From: Chitinophagales bacterium
Lineage (GTDB): Bacteria > Bacteroidota > Bacteroidia > Chitinophagales > Saprospiraceae
NCBI GenBank assembly: GCA_017303475.1
Contig: JAFLBO010000010.1
Coordinates: 1 to 64,000 of the forward strand
Reading direction: 5' to 3'
DNA length: 64,000 nucleotides
Both the position numbers and the translations under genes were made by a program. Position 1 is the stretch's first letter, and every line of letters begins with the position of its first letter. Below the pieces are notes generated by a model that was not told the DNA's origin, ran no database searches, and worked only from the letters and a program-made list of their open reading frames with translations. This document shows positions 19,364 through 29,132 of the stretch, piece by piece.

Positions 19364-20740
19364 ATGAATTTTCTGAGACTACTCCCCATTATGTGCCTTT
19401 TTGCATTTTGCAAAACAACCAAAACCACGGATGCACCCAAACCGGCGGAACAATACAATGTTGGAACTGATATTCCGGCAGTGCCCTCTACCCTTACTAT
19501 TCCGGTGCATTTATCTGTAGATGAATTGGTGCGTTCGCTAAACACCAGGCTTTCCGGCAAGGCCCTTTTTGAAGATTATTCCTTCGACGACAACAACCAT
19601 GATGGCCTGATGATGAATGCCTGGAAAAGCCAGGATATTTCCCTGTTTTTTAGTGGAAATACAGTAAAATACCGTGTCCCTGTAAAACTCTGGATCAAAA
19701 AAGAGCTCATTTTCGGAGCAGCTGCAGAAGCAGAGGCAGAGTTGGCGCTCAATCTGAAAACCTCCTTTACCATTAATGCCGACTGGAGTTTAAGTACTCA
19801 AACCGAGGTAGAGTATCATGAATGGTTGCGCAATCCGGTTTTGAAAACCGGTATTGGAGATATAAGTGTGGAAACGATTGCCAATCTGGCACTGAATAAA
19901 AGTAAAAAAACGCTGAGCAAAACCCTCGATCAGTACGTAAGTCAGCAGATCAGCCTCAAGCCTTATGTTCAACAGGCTTGGGAAGCAATTCAGCAACCTG
20001 TCTTACTGGACGAAACATACAGGATGTGGTCAAAAACAACCCCTTTAAGTATAGGGATTACACCTTTGACTACCTACAACAACGCCCTGTCTACCAAGAT
20101 TGCAGTGGAATGTTTAAACGATGTTTCGTTTGGAGAAAAGCCTGTTTTCAGGGAAAACTCAAGTGTTCCCAACCTTACTCTTCTGCAAGACGCACCAGAT
20201 GATTTCCAAATGCGATTTGCAACAGACGTACCTTTTGCCGAGGCTGAACGACTCGCCAAAAACATGATGGTGGGCCAGGTATTTGAATCCGGCAAAAAGA
20301 AAGTCAAAATTGAGGACCTGGCGCTCTGGGGCAATAATGACCGGGTTGTAGTAAACTCCAAACTCAGCGGTTCTTTCAATGGTAACATCTATTTCATTGG
20401 ACGACCGGCATTTAATGCCGAAAAAAACCAAATTGAGGTTAAAGACCTGGACTTTCATGTAGATACCCGCAATATGCTGATGCGCTCTGCTTCCTGGATA
20501 TTCCAGGGGACCATAAAGCGCAAAATGATGCAAAGCATGGTATTTCCCCTGGAATCCCAGATTACAGAACTCAAAAGCTCTGTACAGCAAACGCTATATA
20601 ATTACGAAATCCAACCCGGCATTACCCTACATGGTGTTCTCGACAGCGTAGCAGTACAGGATACCCGGGTTACCCCCACCGGAATCAGAGTAGATCTCTT
20701 GTCGGTAGGTAAGGTTGATGTGGATGTAAAGGGCCTTTAA
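19364..20740 (+). CDS. DUF4403 family envelope protein
   Basis: A 458-residue protein with a short hydrophobic N-terminus ending in LFAFC, possibly a lipoprotein signal. It shows the DUF4403 pattern: an early TIPVHLSVDELVRSLN segment, paired beta-rich repeats, SIGITPLTTYNNALSTKIAV, and a C-terminal SVAVQDTRVTPTGIRVDLLS. The fold resembles lipid-binding tubular (BPI/SMP-like) domains, so an envelope role is plausible, but no function is established. The gene ends back-to-back with the VOC gene: the two stop codons are adjacent at 20740/20741. Confidence 0.82.
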   Translation: MNFLRLLPIMCLFAFCKTTKTTDAPKPAEQYNVGTDIPAVPSTLTIPVHLSVDELVRSLNTRLSGKALFEDYSFDDNNHDGLMMNAWKSQDISLFFSGNTVKYRVPVKLWIKKELIFGAAAEAEAELALNLKTSFTINADWSLSTQTEVEYHEWLRNPVLKTGIGDISVETIANLALNKSKKTLSKTLDQYVSQQISLKPYVQQAWEAIQQPVLLDETYRMWSKTTPLSIGITPLTTYNNALSTKIAVECLNDVSFGEKPVFRENSSVPNLTLLQDAPDDFQMRFATDVPFAEAERLAKNMMVGQVFESGKKKVKIEDLALWGNNDRVVVNSKLSGSFNGNIYFIGRPAFNAEKNQIEVKDLDFHVDTRNMLMRSASWIFQGTIKRKMMQSMVFPLESQITELKSSVQQTLYNYEIQPGITLHGVLDSVAVQDTRVTPTGIRVDLLSVGKVDVDVKGL

Positions 20741-21124
20741 TTACCCCATCGAATGTAGCCCAAGCACATTTCCTTCTGTATCAGTGAAAAAGGCGAAGTA
20801 GCCCATATCGGGCGCAATTTCTGTTTTGGGTAAAACTACGGTTCCTCCGGCAGCAGGAATGCGATCTAAAATTGTGTTGAGGTCTTTCCCTCCATTCAGA
20901 TATGCTTTAGGGCCTTTTGAGCCGGCAGGCTCATAACCCTCACCGTAACAAATAGCGCCGCCAACACCAGTGTCCCGGTCATGAAGCAAAATACCCATTT
21001 TTACCGGCCCCATGTCCATTTCGGGCATTTCATAAGCAAAAATGGCTTGATAGAAGTTTTTAGCCCGTGCAAAATCCAGCACCGGAATTTCAAACCAGGA
21101 AAGTGCGTCTTTGAATGTTTCCAT
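20741..21124 (-). CDS. VOC (glyoxalase/bleomycin resistance fold) family protein
   Basis: A 127-residue protein with the paired beta-alpha-beta-beta-beta units of the vicinal oxygen chelate fold: SWFEIPVLDFARAKNFYQAI at the start, KAYLNGGKDLNTILDRI in the middle, and GYFAFFTDTEGNVLGLHSM at the end, where a metal-binding Glu or similar residue is usual. Members include lyases, dioxygenases and many proteins of unknown substrate. The last motif suggests a small cytoplasmic enzyme. No functional partner is nearby. Confidence 0.82.
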   Translation of the reverse strand: METFKDALSWFEIPVLDFARAKNFYQAIFAYEMPEMDMGPVKMGILLHDRDTGVGGAICYGEGYEPAGSKGPKAYLNGGKDLNTILDRIPAAGGTVVLPKTEIAPDMGYFAFFTDTEGNVLGLHSMG

Positions 21125-21225
21125 AACTTAATTGTTTTGTGTTGAATAGTAACAGCAGCAAATGTCAACAAATAATTTCAAATACACAAACAAAAAGTTT
21201 TATTTTTATCCATAATTTCTTTTTC

Positions 21226-21233
21226 TACTTTTG
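21226..21233 (+). promoter_or_regulatory. -7 element TACTTTTG for the esterase gene
   Basis: A TAnnTTTG match 20 bases before the ATG at 21254, giving a leader of about 13 bases. Confidence 0.5.
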
Positions 21234-21253
21234 CCCAAACACACCTCTGTTAT

Positions 21254-21985
21254 ATGAAACGAGAAATCCATCAGTGGCACAGCCCACGCCTGAACAAAAA
21301 CATGGAAATCGCCATGTATGGCCATTTTGGTTTTGCATTGCTGCTGCTGCCAACTGCCGCCGCAGATTATCTGGAATATGAGCGCTTTCTGCTGATTGAT
21401 GTGCTGGAGCCCTATATTGAAGCTGGAAAAGTAAAAGTGTTCAGCATCAACAGCATCAATTCGGAAGCCTGGCTGAATAACCGCATGCACCCACGCCATA
21501 AGGCAATTCGTCACCAACAATTCAACGGATACGTTGAAAATGAGGTAGTACCGTTCATCAAAATGCACACCAGCCCGGAAACGCCCATCATCACCAGCGG
21601 CGCATCTCTCGGTGCCTTGCACTCCGCAAACATGTTTTTCCGTCGCCCGGACCTGTTTGCCGGAACCATTGCAATGTCAGGAGTATATGACCTGACCAGC
21701 TATACCAAAGGGTACTATGATGAAGATGTGTACTTTAACTCACCCGTACATTACCTGCCCAATCTGAGCGATGACAATATCCTGAATCAGATTCGCAGCA
21801 GTAAGCATATTCATATCATGACCGGTTCCGGCGATTATGAAGATCCGGATGCCTCACGTACGCTGGCTGGTATTCTGGCAGGAAAAGGTATTCAATGCGA
21901 TCTGGATGTGTGGGGGGGCGATATGCGGCATGACTGGCCTACCTGGCGCGCTATGCTACCGTATGTGATTGATCAGAAGTTTTGA
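21254..21985 (+). CDS. Esterase D-type alpha/beta hydrolase
   Basis: A 243-residue cytoplasmic alpha/beta hydrolase. The nucleophile elbow is SGASLGALHS (Ser near residue 119). The acid is probably in GSGDYEDPDAS and the catalytic His in GGDMRHDWPTWR. The order matches putative esterases related to EsD and the antigen 85 fold. There is no signal peptide. The start codon lies 20 bases after a promoter element. The stop is ten bases before the start of the kinase-like gene, so they probably form an operon; the substrate is unknown. Confidence 0.82.
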   Translation: MKREIHQWHSPRLNKNMEIAMYGHFGFALLLLPTAAADYLEYERFLLIDVLEPYIEAGKVKVFSINSINSEAWLNNRMHPRHKAIRHQQFNGYVENEVVPFIKMHTSPETPIITSGASLGALHSANMFFRRPDLFAGTIAMSGVYDLTSYTKGYYDEDVYFNSPVHYLPNLSDDNILNQIRSSKHIHIMTGSGDYEDPDASRTLAGILAGKGIQCDLDVWGGDMRHDWPTWRAMLPYVIDQKF

Positions 21986-21995
21986 CCAACCGAAT

Positions 21996-22583
21996 ATGCT
22001 TAACATTCCTTCCGGAACTAAAATAACCATTACCGGCGACTTGGGTAGTGGCAAAAGTGTTGTCTCCAAAATCCTGTGCGAACGCACCGGTTTTGAGTAT
22101 ATTTCTACCGGGCGTGTACAGCGCCAACTGGCTCAGGAACTCGGCATCGACACCCTGGAAATGAACCGGTTGGCCGATACAGACCCCACCATTGATGAAC
22201 GTATCGATGGGATCTTTGTCGCACTCGGCAAAGATCCCAAAGGATACATCATCGACAGTCGTATGGCCTGGTTTTTCTTGCCGAATTCCTTTAAAATTTT
22301 CCTGCAAACAGATGTAGAGGTTGCTGTTCAGCGAATCATGAACGACCCCAACCGGGACAGCGAGCAATACAGTTCCCCGACAGAGGCCGCTCAAAAGATT
22401 CTTGCCCGCAAAGCCAGCGAGAACGCCCGTTTCCTGGCCAAATACGGAGCTGATTGCGCCAACCTCAATAATTTTGACCTGGTTATCAATACTGCTAACC
22501 GTACGCAGGCGCAGGTGGCCGAGGTTATTTTTGAGGTTTTGGAGGGACGCCAGGAGGGCAGGGAAATGAAGCGATTCTGGTGA
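21996..22583 (+). CDS. Cytidylate kinase-like P-loop nucleoside/nucleotide kinase
   Basis: A 195-residue protein with a Walker A motif (ITGDLGSGKSVVSK, near residues 10-23) and the layout of the cytidylate kinase-like family (FEYISTGRVQRQLAQELG; DSRMAWFFLPNSFKIFL; LID-like NDPNRDSEQYSSPTEA). It would phosphorylate a small nucleotide, but it differs from housekeeping Cmk and resembles the shorter archaeal-type enzymes. The ATG at 21996 is preferred over a TTG at 21969 inside the esterase gene. Confidence 0.7.
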   Translation: MLNIPSGTKITITGDLGSGKSVVSKILCERTGFEYISTGRVQRQLAQELGIDTLEMNRLADTDPTIDERIDGIFVALGKDPKGYIIDSRMAWFFLPNSFKIFLQTDVEVAVQRIMNDPNRDSEQYSSPTEAAQKILARKASENARFLAKYGADCANLNNFDLVINTANRTQAQVAEVIFEVLEGRQEGREMKRFW

Positions 22584-22589
22584 CGTCCA

Positions 22590-23210
22590 TCACCTTTTTC
22601 TTTTGAAGGCATTGCCTATACCATTCAATGGAACACTCAGCGTAACCTGGGTAGTGCCCATAAACGCGCCTTTGAGCGGACCAACGCCTTGCGTATACCC
22701 TGGTGCATAACGGAAGCTCAATTCTGTACCATTACGGCCAACTACAGCACCCAGCCATAACCTGGAGTCATTTCCATCCCTTCCCGAAAGCGTCTGCCGG
22801 GCCTCCACACCAGCTTCGAGTTGTAGCCAGGGAAGCACCCTGTATCTGGGGAAAAGCCCAACTCCCAGGGCAGTACTTCCATAAGTCCGCTTAAAATAGG
22901 TCATTTCACTTCTCAACGACCACCGATCGTTGAGTTGTCGGGTCAAAAAACCGCCAAAAGCGTACTCAGAATACGGGGCAAACCTTGCATTGCTCAGGCT
23001 TTGGCCCTGAGCGTAATAACTAGAAGAGTAATATTGGGCCGAACCAGCCTCTATTAGTTTCTGCGAAGTAAACCCGGCTCCGAAATGAAGTCCGTAGCGC
23101 CATGCAGGATATTTCGGCACAACAGATTCAGCAATGGCTTGCTGGCTGGATGCCAGCGTTGGAAGCAGACACAATACAAGCGCTGCTCCCGTTTTGAACG
23201 AATGAGTCAT
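22590..23210 (-). CDS. Outer membrane beta-barrel-like protein
   Basis: A 206-residue protein with a signal peptide (about residues 1-23, ending ASSQQ). It has alternating polar/hydrophobic strands with aromatic girdles (WRYGLHFGAGF; GGFLTRQLNDRWSLRSEMTY; GTELSFRYAPGY), typical of small 8-stranded barrels of Bacteroidota. No specific family was recognised. It is convergent with the kinase-like gene at a distance of six bases. Confidence 0.7.
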   Translation of the reverse strand: MTHSFKTGAALVLCLLPTLASSQQAIAESVVPKYPAWRYGLHFGAGFTSQKLIEAGSAQYYSSSYYAQGQSLSNARFAPYSEYAFGGFLTRQLNDRWSLRSEMTYFKRTYGSTALGVGLFPRYRVLPWLQLEAGVEARQTLSGRDGNDSRLWLGAVVGRNGTELSFRYAPGYTQGVGPLKGAFMGTTQVTLSVPLNGIGNAFKRKR

Positions 23211-23303
23211 GGTAAAACAGGGAAAAAATGAATAGGAATACCCGGCCGGGAAAGAACAAACAAAAAACGTCAGCTCACGACATTTCGCTGCCTTTACAAG
23301 AAA

Positions 23304-25478
23304 TTACTCTTTTACCAGTATACCCGAAACCGAATGTTGCCCGGAATTGAGTCGCCAATAATAACAACCCGAATCAGGGAATAAATGACTCGGTATCTCC
23401 AGCAAATGCGCCCCTTTTTCATAGAATTGGGCATGATTCCAGAGTTTTCGTCCTTGTGTATCCCAAAGGGCCAGTTCAAGCCAGGCGCCTTCTTCCAGCT
23501 CAAGCGGCACAACCGCAACATCTGTGCATGGATTGGGTCGGGCAGCATAAACTGCCATCTGCTCCAACCTTTGCGCATCCTCACCCAATTGAAGGGAATA
23601 AACATTGCCTGCTGCATCGTACATCTCTGATGGCCAGGAAGCAGACGTCACCTGGTTAAACCAATAACCGGGCATTTCTTCGGTTAAAGTGCGCCCTTTT
23701 ATCCTGAACAGCGGCTCACTCCTCCTTACTGTCGCTGCCTCTCCCGCCGACCAGCTGATGCGCAATTCTCCAACCCTGGGTACCGACCAGTTAAATGCCC
23801 CAAAATCAGGCAGTTGATCTGACTCCACTGCGTTTATCTCCACCAATTCGGGATCATATTGTAAGGAAAGCTGAAATCCGTTGGTGGTCTCGTTTTGGGT
23901 AATATACACAGGATAATCAAAGGAATTATCTGACAAAACCCGGGTATTTCCTACGGAAAGCATCCGCAAATCCCGGCCTTCAGCAACTGGAGTACCGTTC
24001 AGCTCCGGTATTGCAGAACCGTTTACATCGCCTACTTTAACACCGGTGGTAGATCGCCAGTCTGGCGAGTCTATCCAATCTTCTATATATTCGACAGTTG
24101 AAAATGGTGGCGAAAAAGGATTCAAGGTATCCGGGAAAACATAACTGTCAGGAATAAATATCCAAGATGTGTTGCTGGTCAACGCAGTATCAATACCCAA
24201 TATCAACTTGCGCAAGGTCAGGATATCAAAAGTGGTAATACTGCCGCTTCTGTTGGCATCAGCAGCAATCATTTTGTAACGGGAAGTGAGCGGTTGCAAG
24301 CCTAATATGTGTTTGGATATCAGCACCAGATCGTAGGTGGTTACGCCATTCAGGATATTGTCGTTACGTGTAGAAGATATACTAATATCTGAGTAAAGGG
24401 GCACATCCCCATGAAATATAGCGCATCCAGGATTTTCCTGTAACCTGACATAATGAAAATTACCAATAAATGAGTTGGCGCCATCTACTTCGTGTTTTAC
24501 GTTGCCAATTAACTCTCCACCTTCGGTGTGCGGGCATATTCTAAGAAGTGTAAAATGAATATTGCAATCCCAAACTGCCAAACCTACAGTGACCTTAACC
24601 TCACAAAAAGTGGTATTTCCCGCTTTGTCTCTTGCCCACAATTCCACCCAATGTTCAACAGGTGTCAAACCAGCTTCATTACAGGCAAATTCTACTTTGG
24701 TGATCGGGTTTCCCATTGGATTAAGCGGAAAACCTGTTTCATTGGTATTCTTTTTCCGAATAGCAATTTGAATCAAGCCTGATGGTGTCAGGTTATCATT
24801 CACTGTTTGTAAAAAATCACTCGCCCATAAGGTAAGTTTCCCGGAAACAGGAATATTCCCGTTTATCTGAGGTCCACATACCAGCAATGGTGGCGTAGTA
24901 TCCCGCACCACAAAACTATACCCGCAGGAATCCGTGTCCCCTCCTTCCGTGATCAGCCATAATAATTGATGATCGCCCAATGGCAATTGGGCCGGCACCG
25001 TATCCATAGACGATACCCAAACCAACGAAAACTGCAAGCTATCGCCAACATGTTCTGTCAAAACCTCGAAATGATACCGCAAAAAACCCGGGCGGTTGTC
25101 GTATTTCAACGTATCCGTTCCGCCAAAGAGATTGTTGAAAACAAAATTACCCTCAGGTAAAATATCTGTGCTGGAAATCCGGGTTTCCTGCACACCATCA
25201 CTGTTCAAATCCAGTAATAAATGAAAATCCACTTCCAGATTACCCATACCACAGGTATCTGGCCAGATACACACCAGCGGAAGCGGCGCATCTGTCAGAT
25301 CACTCTGCTGGTGCAGGGAGTCCCAGGTGAACGGGGCACTGTTCCAAAACCAGGGTTCGTTGCTGGTAAGATCCGCATAAACAGTACTGTCTGGCGGACA
25401 AATTGGAACAGTTGGGCATTGAGCAAATAAACGGGCTACAAATAGGGTATATAATAAGGGTGTGAAAAGGTATTTCAT
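23304..25478 (-). CDS. Secreted protein with dockerin-like repeats and T9SS sorting tail
   Basis: A 724-residue protein with a signal peptide (MKYLFTPLLYTLFVARLFAQ). About residues 190-310 look like an HYR/Ig-like region with Cys pairs. Two dockerin-type calcium-binding segments follow (about 370-435; YDLVLISKHILGLQPLTS and ADANRSGSITTFDILTLRK). A cohesin-like beta domain lies near 520-620 (NGFQLSLQYDPELVEINAVE). The last 80 residues resemble a type IX secretion sorting domain (PNPCTDVAVVPLELEEGAWL, then YYWRLNSGQHSVSGILVKE). It should be exported through the outer membrane to the cell surface. The start at 25478 gives a clean signal peptide. Confidence 0.8.
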   Translation of the reverse strand: MKYLFTPLLYTLFVARLFAQCPTVPICPPDSTVYADLTSNEPWFWNSAPFTWDSLHQQSDLTDAPLPLVCIWPDTCGMGNLEVDFHLLLDLNSDGVQETRISSTDILPEGNFVFNNLFGGTDTLKYDNRPGFLRYHFEVLTEHVGDSLQFSLVWVSSMDTVPAQLPLGDHQLLWLITEGGDTDSCGYSFVVRDTTPPLLVCGPQINGNIPVSGKLTLWASDFLQTVNDNLTPSGLIQIAIRKKNTNETGFPLNPMGNPITKVEFACNEAGLTPVEHWVELWARDKAGNTTFCEVKVTVGLAVWDCNIHFTLLRICPHTEGGELIGNVKHEVDGANSFIGNFHYVRLQENPGCAIFHGDVPLYSDISISSTRNDNILNGVTTYDLVLISKHILGLQPLTSRYKMIAADANRSGSITTFDILTLRKLILGIDTALTSNTSWIFIPDSYVFPDTLNPFSPPFSTVEYIEDWIDSPDWRSTTGVKVGDVNGSAIPELNGTPVAEGRDLRMLSVGNTRVLSDNSFDYPVYITQNETTNGFQLSLQYDPELVEINAVESDQLPDFGAFNWSVPRVGELRISWSAGEAATVRRSEPLFRIKGRTLTEEMPGYWFNQVTSASWPSEMYDAAGNVYSLQLGEDAQRLEQMAVYAARPNPCTDVAVVPLELEEGAWLELALWDTQGRKLWNHAQFYEKGAHLLEIPSHLFPDSGCYYWRLNSGQHSVSGILVKE

Positions 25479-25559
25479 TAGTGTACAGGTTTGCCGGCAT
25501 TGCACAAGAACAATGCCGTTACACCAATAACGCCAGAATACGACACAATTTCCCCTACC

Positions 25560-28124
25560 CTATTTCTTTTTGCCTTTTGGCGCTGCTTTACCCTTGGCGC
25601 CGCTGGCTTTAGCTGTAAAGGCGCCTGGAATTTCTTTCTCAATGATGGCTTTTACGTCTGCCAGTGTAAGGCTGAGGGCCATATCTGCAGTCATTTTAAC
25701 CCCATCCACCGGAGGAAGTTTCAGGTTTTCCTTTTTGAAACGGATGAATGGTCCCCATCTGCCGTTTTCAATAGAAATACCCTCTTCAGGCCAGTGATGG
25801 ATATAACGGTTGGCCTCTTTGTCAATTTTTTGCTTGATCAACTCAATAGCTTGCGCCTCCGTTAACGCATCAAAATTGACTTTTGCAGGTACGTTTACAA
25901 ACAAATCGGCCCATTTTACAAACGGCCCGAAACGCCCCTTACCTTTGGTAATAGGCAATCCTTCATAGTGTCCGAGCGGCCGATCAGCTTCCAGACGGGC
26001 TTTCACCAACTCCAGGGCACGTTCGTAGGTGGTATCAAATGGGTCCTCACCTTTGGGCAGACTGATAAAAGTGCTGCCGTATTTCACATATGGACCATAC
26101 CTGCCAGTGTTGACCTCCAGGGTTTCGCCATTGTATTCTCCCAGAGTGCGCGGCAACTGGAAAGCGTCCAACGCTTCGCTCAGAGATACCGTTTCCATGC
26201 TTTGGCCGGGACGCAGGTTGGCATAACGTGGAGTTTCCTTTTTATCCAGCTCCTCGCCGGTACCAATCTGAATAACCGGGCGGCCGAGTTTGCTCATCCG
26301 AACCAATACGGTGCGACCCGTTTCCGGATCCAGGCCGAGGATACGCTCACCACTGGCACGTTCTGCATCCTTGAGGGTCTTTTCTACATTTTCGTGGAAA
26401 GGTTTGTAGAAACGGTCAATCATATTTGGCCACTGGATTTTGCCTTCGGCAATGTGGTCAAATTCTTGTTCTACACTGGCCGTAAAGCCATAATCCATCA
26501 CTTTTTTGAAATGCCCTTCCAAAAAGTCGGACACAATCATACCCATATCCGTAGGGTACAGTACATTTTTGGTGGTACCGGTAATTTCCTTTCCTTTCGT
26601 TTTGCTGATGGCATTGTTTTTCAGGGTAAACACCTGATATACACGCTCCTCCCCTTCCCTGCTGTCTTTGATAACATAGCCACGGTTGGCTTCCATGATC
26701 TTGGAAATGGTTGGCGCATAGGTACTCGGGCGACCAATGCCCAACTCTTCCAGTTTTTTTACCAGACTGGCTTCCGTAAATCGCGCGGGCGGGCGGGTGA
26801 ATTTTTCGGTAGCCGTCATATCATCCAGATCTAGCTTTTGCCCTTTAACCAGAGGTGGCAGCATGCCTGCTGTTTCATCCTCCTCATCATCTGTGCCTTC
26901 CAGGTATACCTTGAGGAAGCCATCAAACTTGAGAATCTCGCCTTCTGCCACCAGTTTATTTTGGGGCTGAGTGCTGATTTCGATGTCTACTATGGTTTTT
27001 TCCAGTTCTGCATCGGCCATTTGCGAGGCCATGGTGCGTTTCCAGATCAATTCATAAAGGCGTTGCTCATCGCGGTTCCCGCTCACATTCTGCCGTTCGA
27101 AATAGGTTGGACGAATGGCCTCGTGCGCTTCCTGAGCCGACTCGTTTTTGGTTTTGTATTGCCGGCGGTGGTGGTAGTTTTTCCCGTACTGCTTCACGAT
27201 TTCAGCCTCTGTGGCTTGCAGCGCCAGTTCGGAGAGGCTGGTAGAATCTGTACGCATATAGGTAATGAAACCTTCTTCATAGAGCTTTTGCGCTACTGAC
27301 ATGGTGCGGTTCACCGAAAAACCAAGTTTGCGGCTGGCCTCCTGCTGCAAAGTAGAAGTAGTAAATGGCGCGGCAGGTTTGCGGCGGGTGGGCTTAACTT
27401 CAATATTGCTGACGGCGAATTGCGCTCCGAGGCATTTTTGCAAAAAAGCTTCTGCACCGGCCGGATCTTCAAACCTGATTGGACTTTCAGCCTTGAAAGT
27501 CACGGTTTTGCCTTGGGAGTTTTTGGCAAAAAACTGGGCAACAATCTTGAAATAAGGTGTGATGTTGAAGGCTTGTATTTCACGTTCGCGTTCAACCACC
27601 AGTTTCACGGTTACGGATTGCACCCGACCGGCGGAAAGTTGACCTTTTACTTTTTTCCACAACAAGCCACTCAATTCCCAGCCCACCAGGCGGTCGAGCA
27701 CACGGCGGGCCTGCTGTGCATTTACAATGTTCATATCCACCGTTCTGGGCTGCTGAACGGCACGTTGAATAGCGTTTTTGGTAATCTCGTGGAATACAAT
27801 CCTTTTGGTCATCCGCGGATCAAGTCCCAGCACCTCGCATAAATGCCAGGAAATGGCCTCACCCTCGCGGTCTTCGTCCGTTGCCAGCCAAACTTCACCA
27901 ACCTTGGCCGCGGCCTCTCTCAAATCCCTAACCGTTCTGTTTTTATCGCTGGGAATGACATATTTGGGTAGGTAACCGTTTTGCACATCCACCCCGAGGT
28001 CGTTCCCTTTTTCGAGATCCCGGATATGGCCATACGACGATTTCACAGTGAAATCTGAGCCAAGATATTTTTCGATGGTTTTCGCTTTTGCAGGCGACTC
28101 AACGATCAGCAGTTTTTTAGACAT
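25560..28124 (-). CDS. topA: DNA topoisomerase I
   Basis: This type IA topoisomerase relaxes negative supercoils through a 5'-phosphotyrosine link. The 854-residue protein begins with the Toprim domain (LLIVESPAKAKTIEKYLG; acidic triad in ATDEDREGEA, residues 81-90). The catalytic Tyr289 lies in GFITYMRTDSTSL. The C-terminal 250 residues carry several topo-C repeats (GRYGPYVKYGSTFISLPKGE; GRFGPFVKW; GRWGPFIRFK) and end in a Lys/Ala-rich tail. The four-Cys zinc fingers of the E. coli enzyme are absent, as in related Bacteroidota. A TACTTTTG element lies 61 bases upstream. Confidence 0.97.
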   Translation of the reverse strand: MSKKLLIVESPAKAKTIEKYLGSDFTVKSSYGHIRDLEKGNDLGVDVQNGYLPKYVIPSDKNRTVRDLREAAAKVGEVWLATDEDREGEAISWHLCEVLGLDPRMTKRIVFHEITKNAIQRAVQQPRTVDMNIVNAQQARRVLDRLVGWELSGLLWKKVKGQLSAGRVQSVTVKLVVEREREIQAFNITPYFKIVAQFFAKNSQGKTVTFKAESPIRFEDPAGAEAFLQKCLGAQFAVSNIEVKPTRRKPAAPFTTSTLQQEASRKLGFSVNRTMSVAQKLYEEGFITYMRTDSTSLSELALQATEAEIVKQYGKNYHHRRQYKTKNESAQEAHEAIRPTYFERQNVSGNRDEQRLYELIWKRTMASQMADAELEKTIVDIEISTQPQNKLVAEGEILKFDGFLKVYLEGTDDEEDETAGMLPPLVKGQKLDLDDMTATEKFTRPPARFTEASLVKKLEELGIGRPSTYAPTISKIMEANRGYVIKDSREGEERVYQVFTLKNNAISKTKGKEITGTTKNVLYPTDMGMIVSDFLEGHFKKVMDYGFTASVEQEFDHIAEGKIQWPNMIDRFYKPFHENVEKTLKDAERASGERILGLDPETGRTVLVRMSKLGRPVIQIGTGEELDKKETPRYANLRPGQSMETVSLSEALDAFQLPRTLGEYNGETLEVNTGRYGPYVKYGSTFISLPKGEDPFDTTYERALELVKARLEADRPLGHYEGLPITKGKGRFGPFVKWADLFVNVPAKVNFDALTEAQAIELIKQKIDKEANRYIHHWPEEGISIENGRWGPFIRFKKENLKLPPVDGVKMTADMALSLTLADVKAIIEKEIPGAFTAKASGAKGKAAPKGKKK

Positions 28125-28184
28125 ATACGCCGTGTGTGGTCTTTACGATGGTGTTTTCCATTTTTTGGTGTCCCAAAGAGGGGG

Positions 28185-28192
28185 CAAAAGTA
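28185..28192 (-). promoter_or_regulatory. -7 element TACTTTTG for topA
   Basis: A TAnnTTTG match on the minus strand 61 bases before the topA start, followed by CCCCC. Confidence 0.5.
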
Positions 28193-28293
28193 ATGGTAAT
28201 TTGAAGTTTGCGCCGGTTGACAAAATTTTATGCAACCTGTTTCCTCAAAGTTATGTCCTTCCTCACACATCTTTCATCACTAAAAATTCAGCT

Positions 28294-28914
28294 ATGACAT
28301 TCAAAAGCCTTGCATTATTGCTCTTTCCGGTAAGCCTGTTGGCACAAAACAGCACTGTGACTCGTTCTTTAGGATCCTTTGATAAAATTGGAATTTCCGG
28401 CGGATTTGACAAAGTTTATCTTAAACAGGGCGATGCAGAAAGCGTTCAAATAACGGTAAATGGAATTGATCCGGAAAAAATCGAGACCATTGTTAAGAAT
28501 GGCGTCTTGAAAATCCAAACCAAAAAAGGCAGCTACCAAAAATTTGATGCAACCATTACCGTCACTTATAAATCCCTGAAATCAGTAGCTAACAGCGGAA
28601 GCTCGGATGTGGAAATTCAGGGCGTATTGAAGGCTAAAGAATTTGAATATGCATCCAGTGGCTCGGGCGATTTTTCCGGCGAACTTGATGTGCAAGATCT
28701 GGATATAGCACTTTCCGGCAGCAGCGACCTCAAACTCAAAGGCCGTGCTGAAGAACAGGAAATTGCTATAAGTGGTTCCGGCGATGTGGATGCATCATCA
28801 CTCACTGGTTCCTCCGCAGAGGTAGCCATCAGCGGCTCCGGAGATGTGAAGCTGGGTGTTAAAGGCAAAGTAAAAACTTCCGTTTCAGGATCTGGAAGGG
28901 TGACTAGTAATTGA
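28294..28914 (+). CDS. Secreted DUF2807 (head GIN domain) adhesin-like protein
   Basis: A 206-residue protein with a signal peptide (MTFKSLALLLFPVSLLAQ). It is built of repeated beta-helix turns rich in Ser and Gly (SGSSDVEIQG; SGSGDFSGELDV; ISGSGDVDASSL; ISGSGDVKLGVKG), the hallmark of the DUF2807/GIN family. These proteins are secreted or surface-exposed in Bacteroidota; the function is unknown. The ATG at 28294 is used, since the frame stays open upstream into the topA promoter without a sensible sequence. Confidence 0.85.
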   Translation: MTFKSLALLLFPVSLLAQNSTVTRSLGSFDKIGISGGFDKVYLKQGDAESVQITVNGIDPEKIETIVKNGVLKIQTKKGSYQKFDATITVTYKSLKSVANSGSSDVEIQGVLKAKEFEYASSGSGDFSGELDVQDLDIALSGSSDLKLKGRAEEQEIAISGSGDVDASSLTGSSAEVAISGSGDVKLGVKGKVKTSVSGSGRVTSN

Positions 28915-29035
28915 AGAAGGTCATTTGGGGGTCATTTGAGGAATCATTATGGGTCATTTGAGGGTCATTTGAGGGTCATTATTGATTATTAATATTAGGT
29001 GATCCATAATGGTCCATATTAGTGGTCATTTTTCA
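28915..29035 (+). repeat. Array of a 12-base unit (GGGTCATTTGAG)
   Basis: Four to five clear copies of GGTCATTTGAGG and decayed variants follow the DUF2807 stop codon by a few bases, then fade into AT-rich sequence with further GGTCAT words. Non-coding. Confidence 0.8.
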
Positions 29036-29118
29036 GGTAGGAGCCATTAGGGAGCAATCCCTGATGGCTTCGTTTTTTATGACATGGTTGCAACCTGAAG
29101 TCAACCCCAACAATTTTT

Positions 29119-29126
29119 TATCTTCG
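29119..29126 (+). promoter_or_regulatory. -7-like element TATCTTCG before mnmH
   Basis: One mismatch to TAnnTTTG, six bases before the ATG at 29133, suggesting a leaderless transcript and supporting that start. Confidence 0.4.
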
Positions 29127-29132
29127 CGGCCT

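Noticed and set aside
19288..19560. N-terminal extension of the 3-hydroxyanthranilate dioxygenase
   Set aside because: The extra 91 codons run through the divergent promoter region and the DUF4403 gene, and homologues begin at the ATG at 19287.
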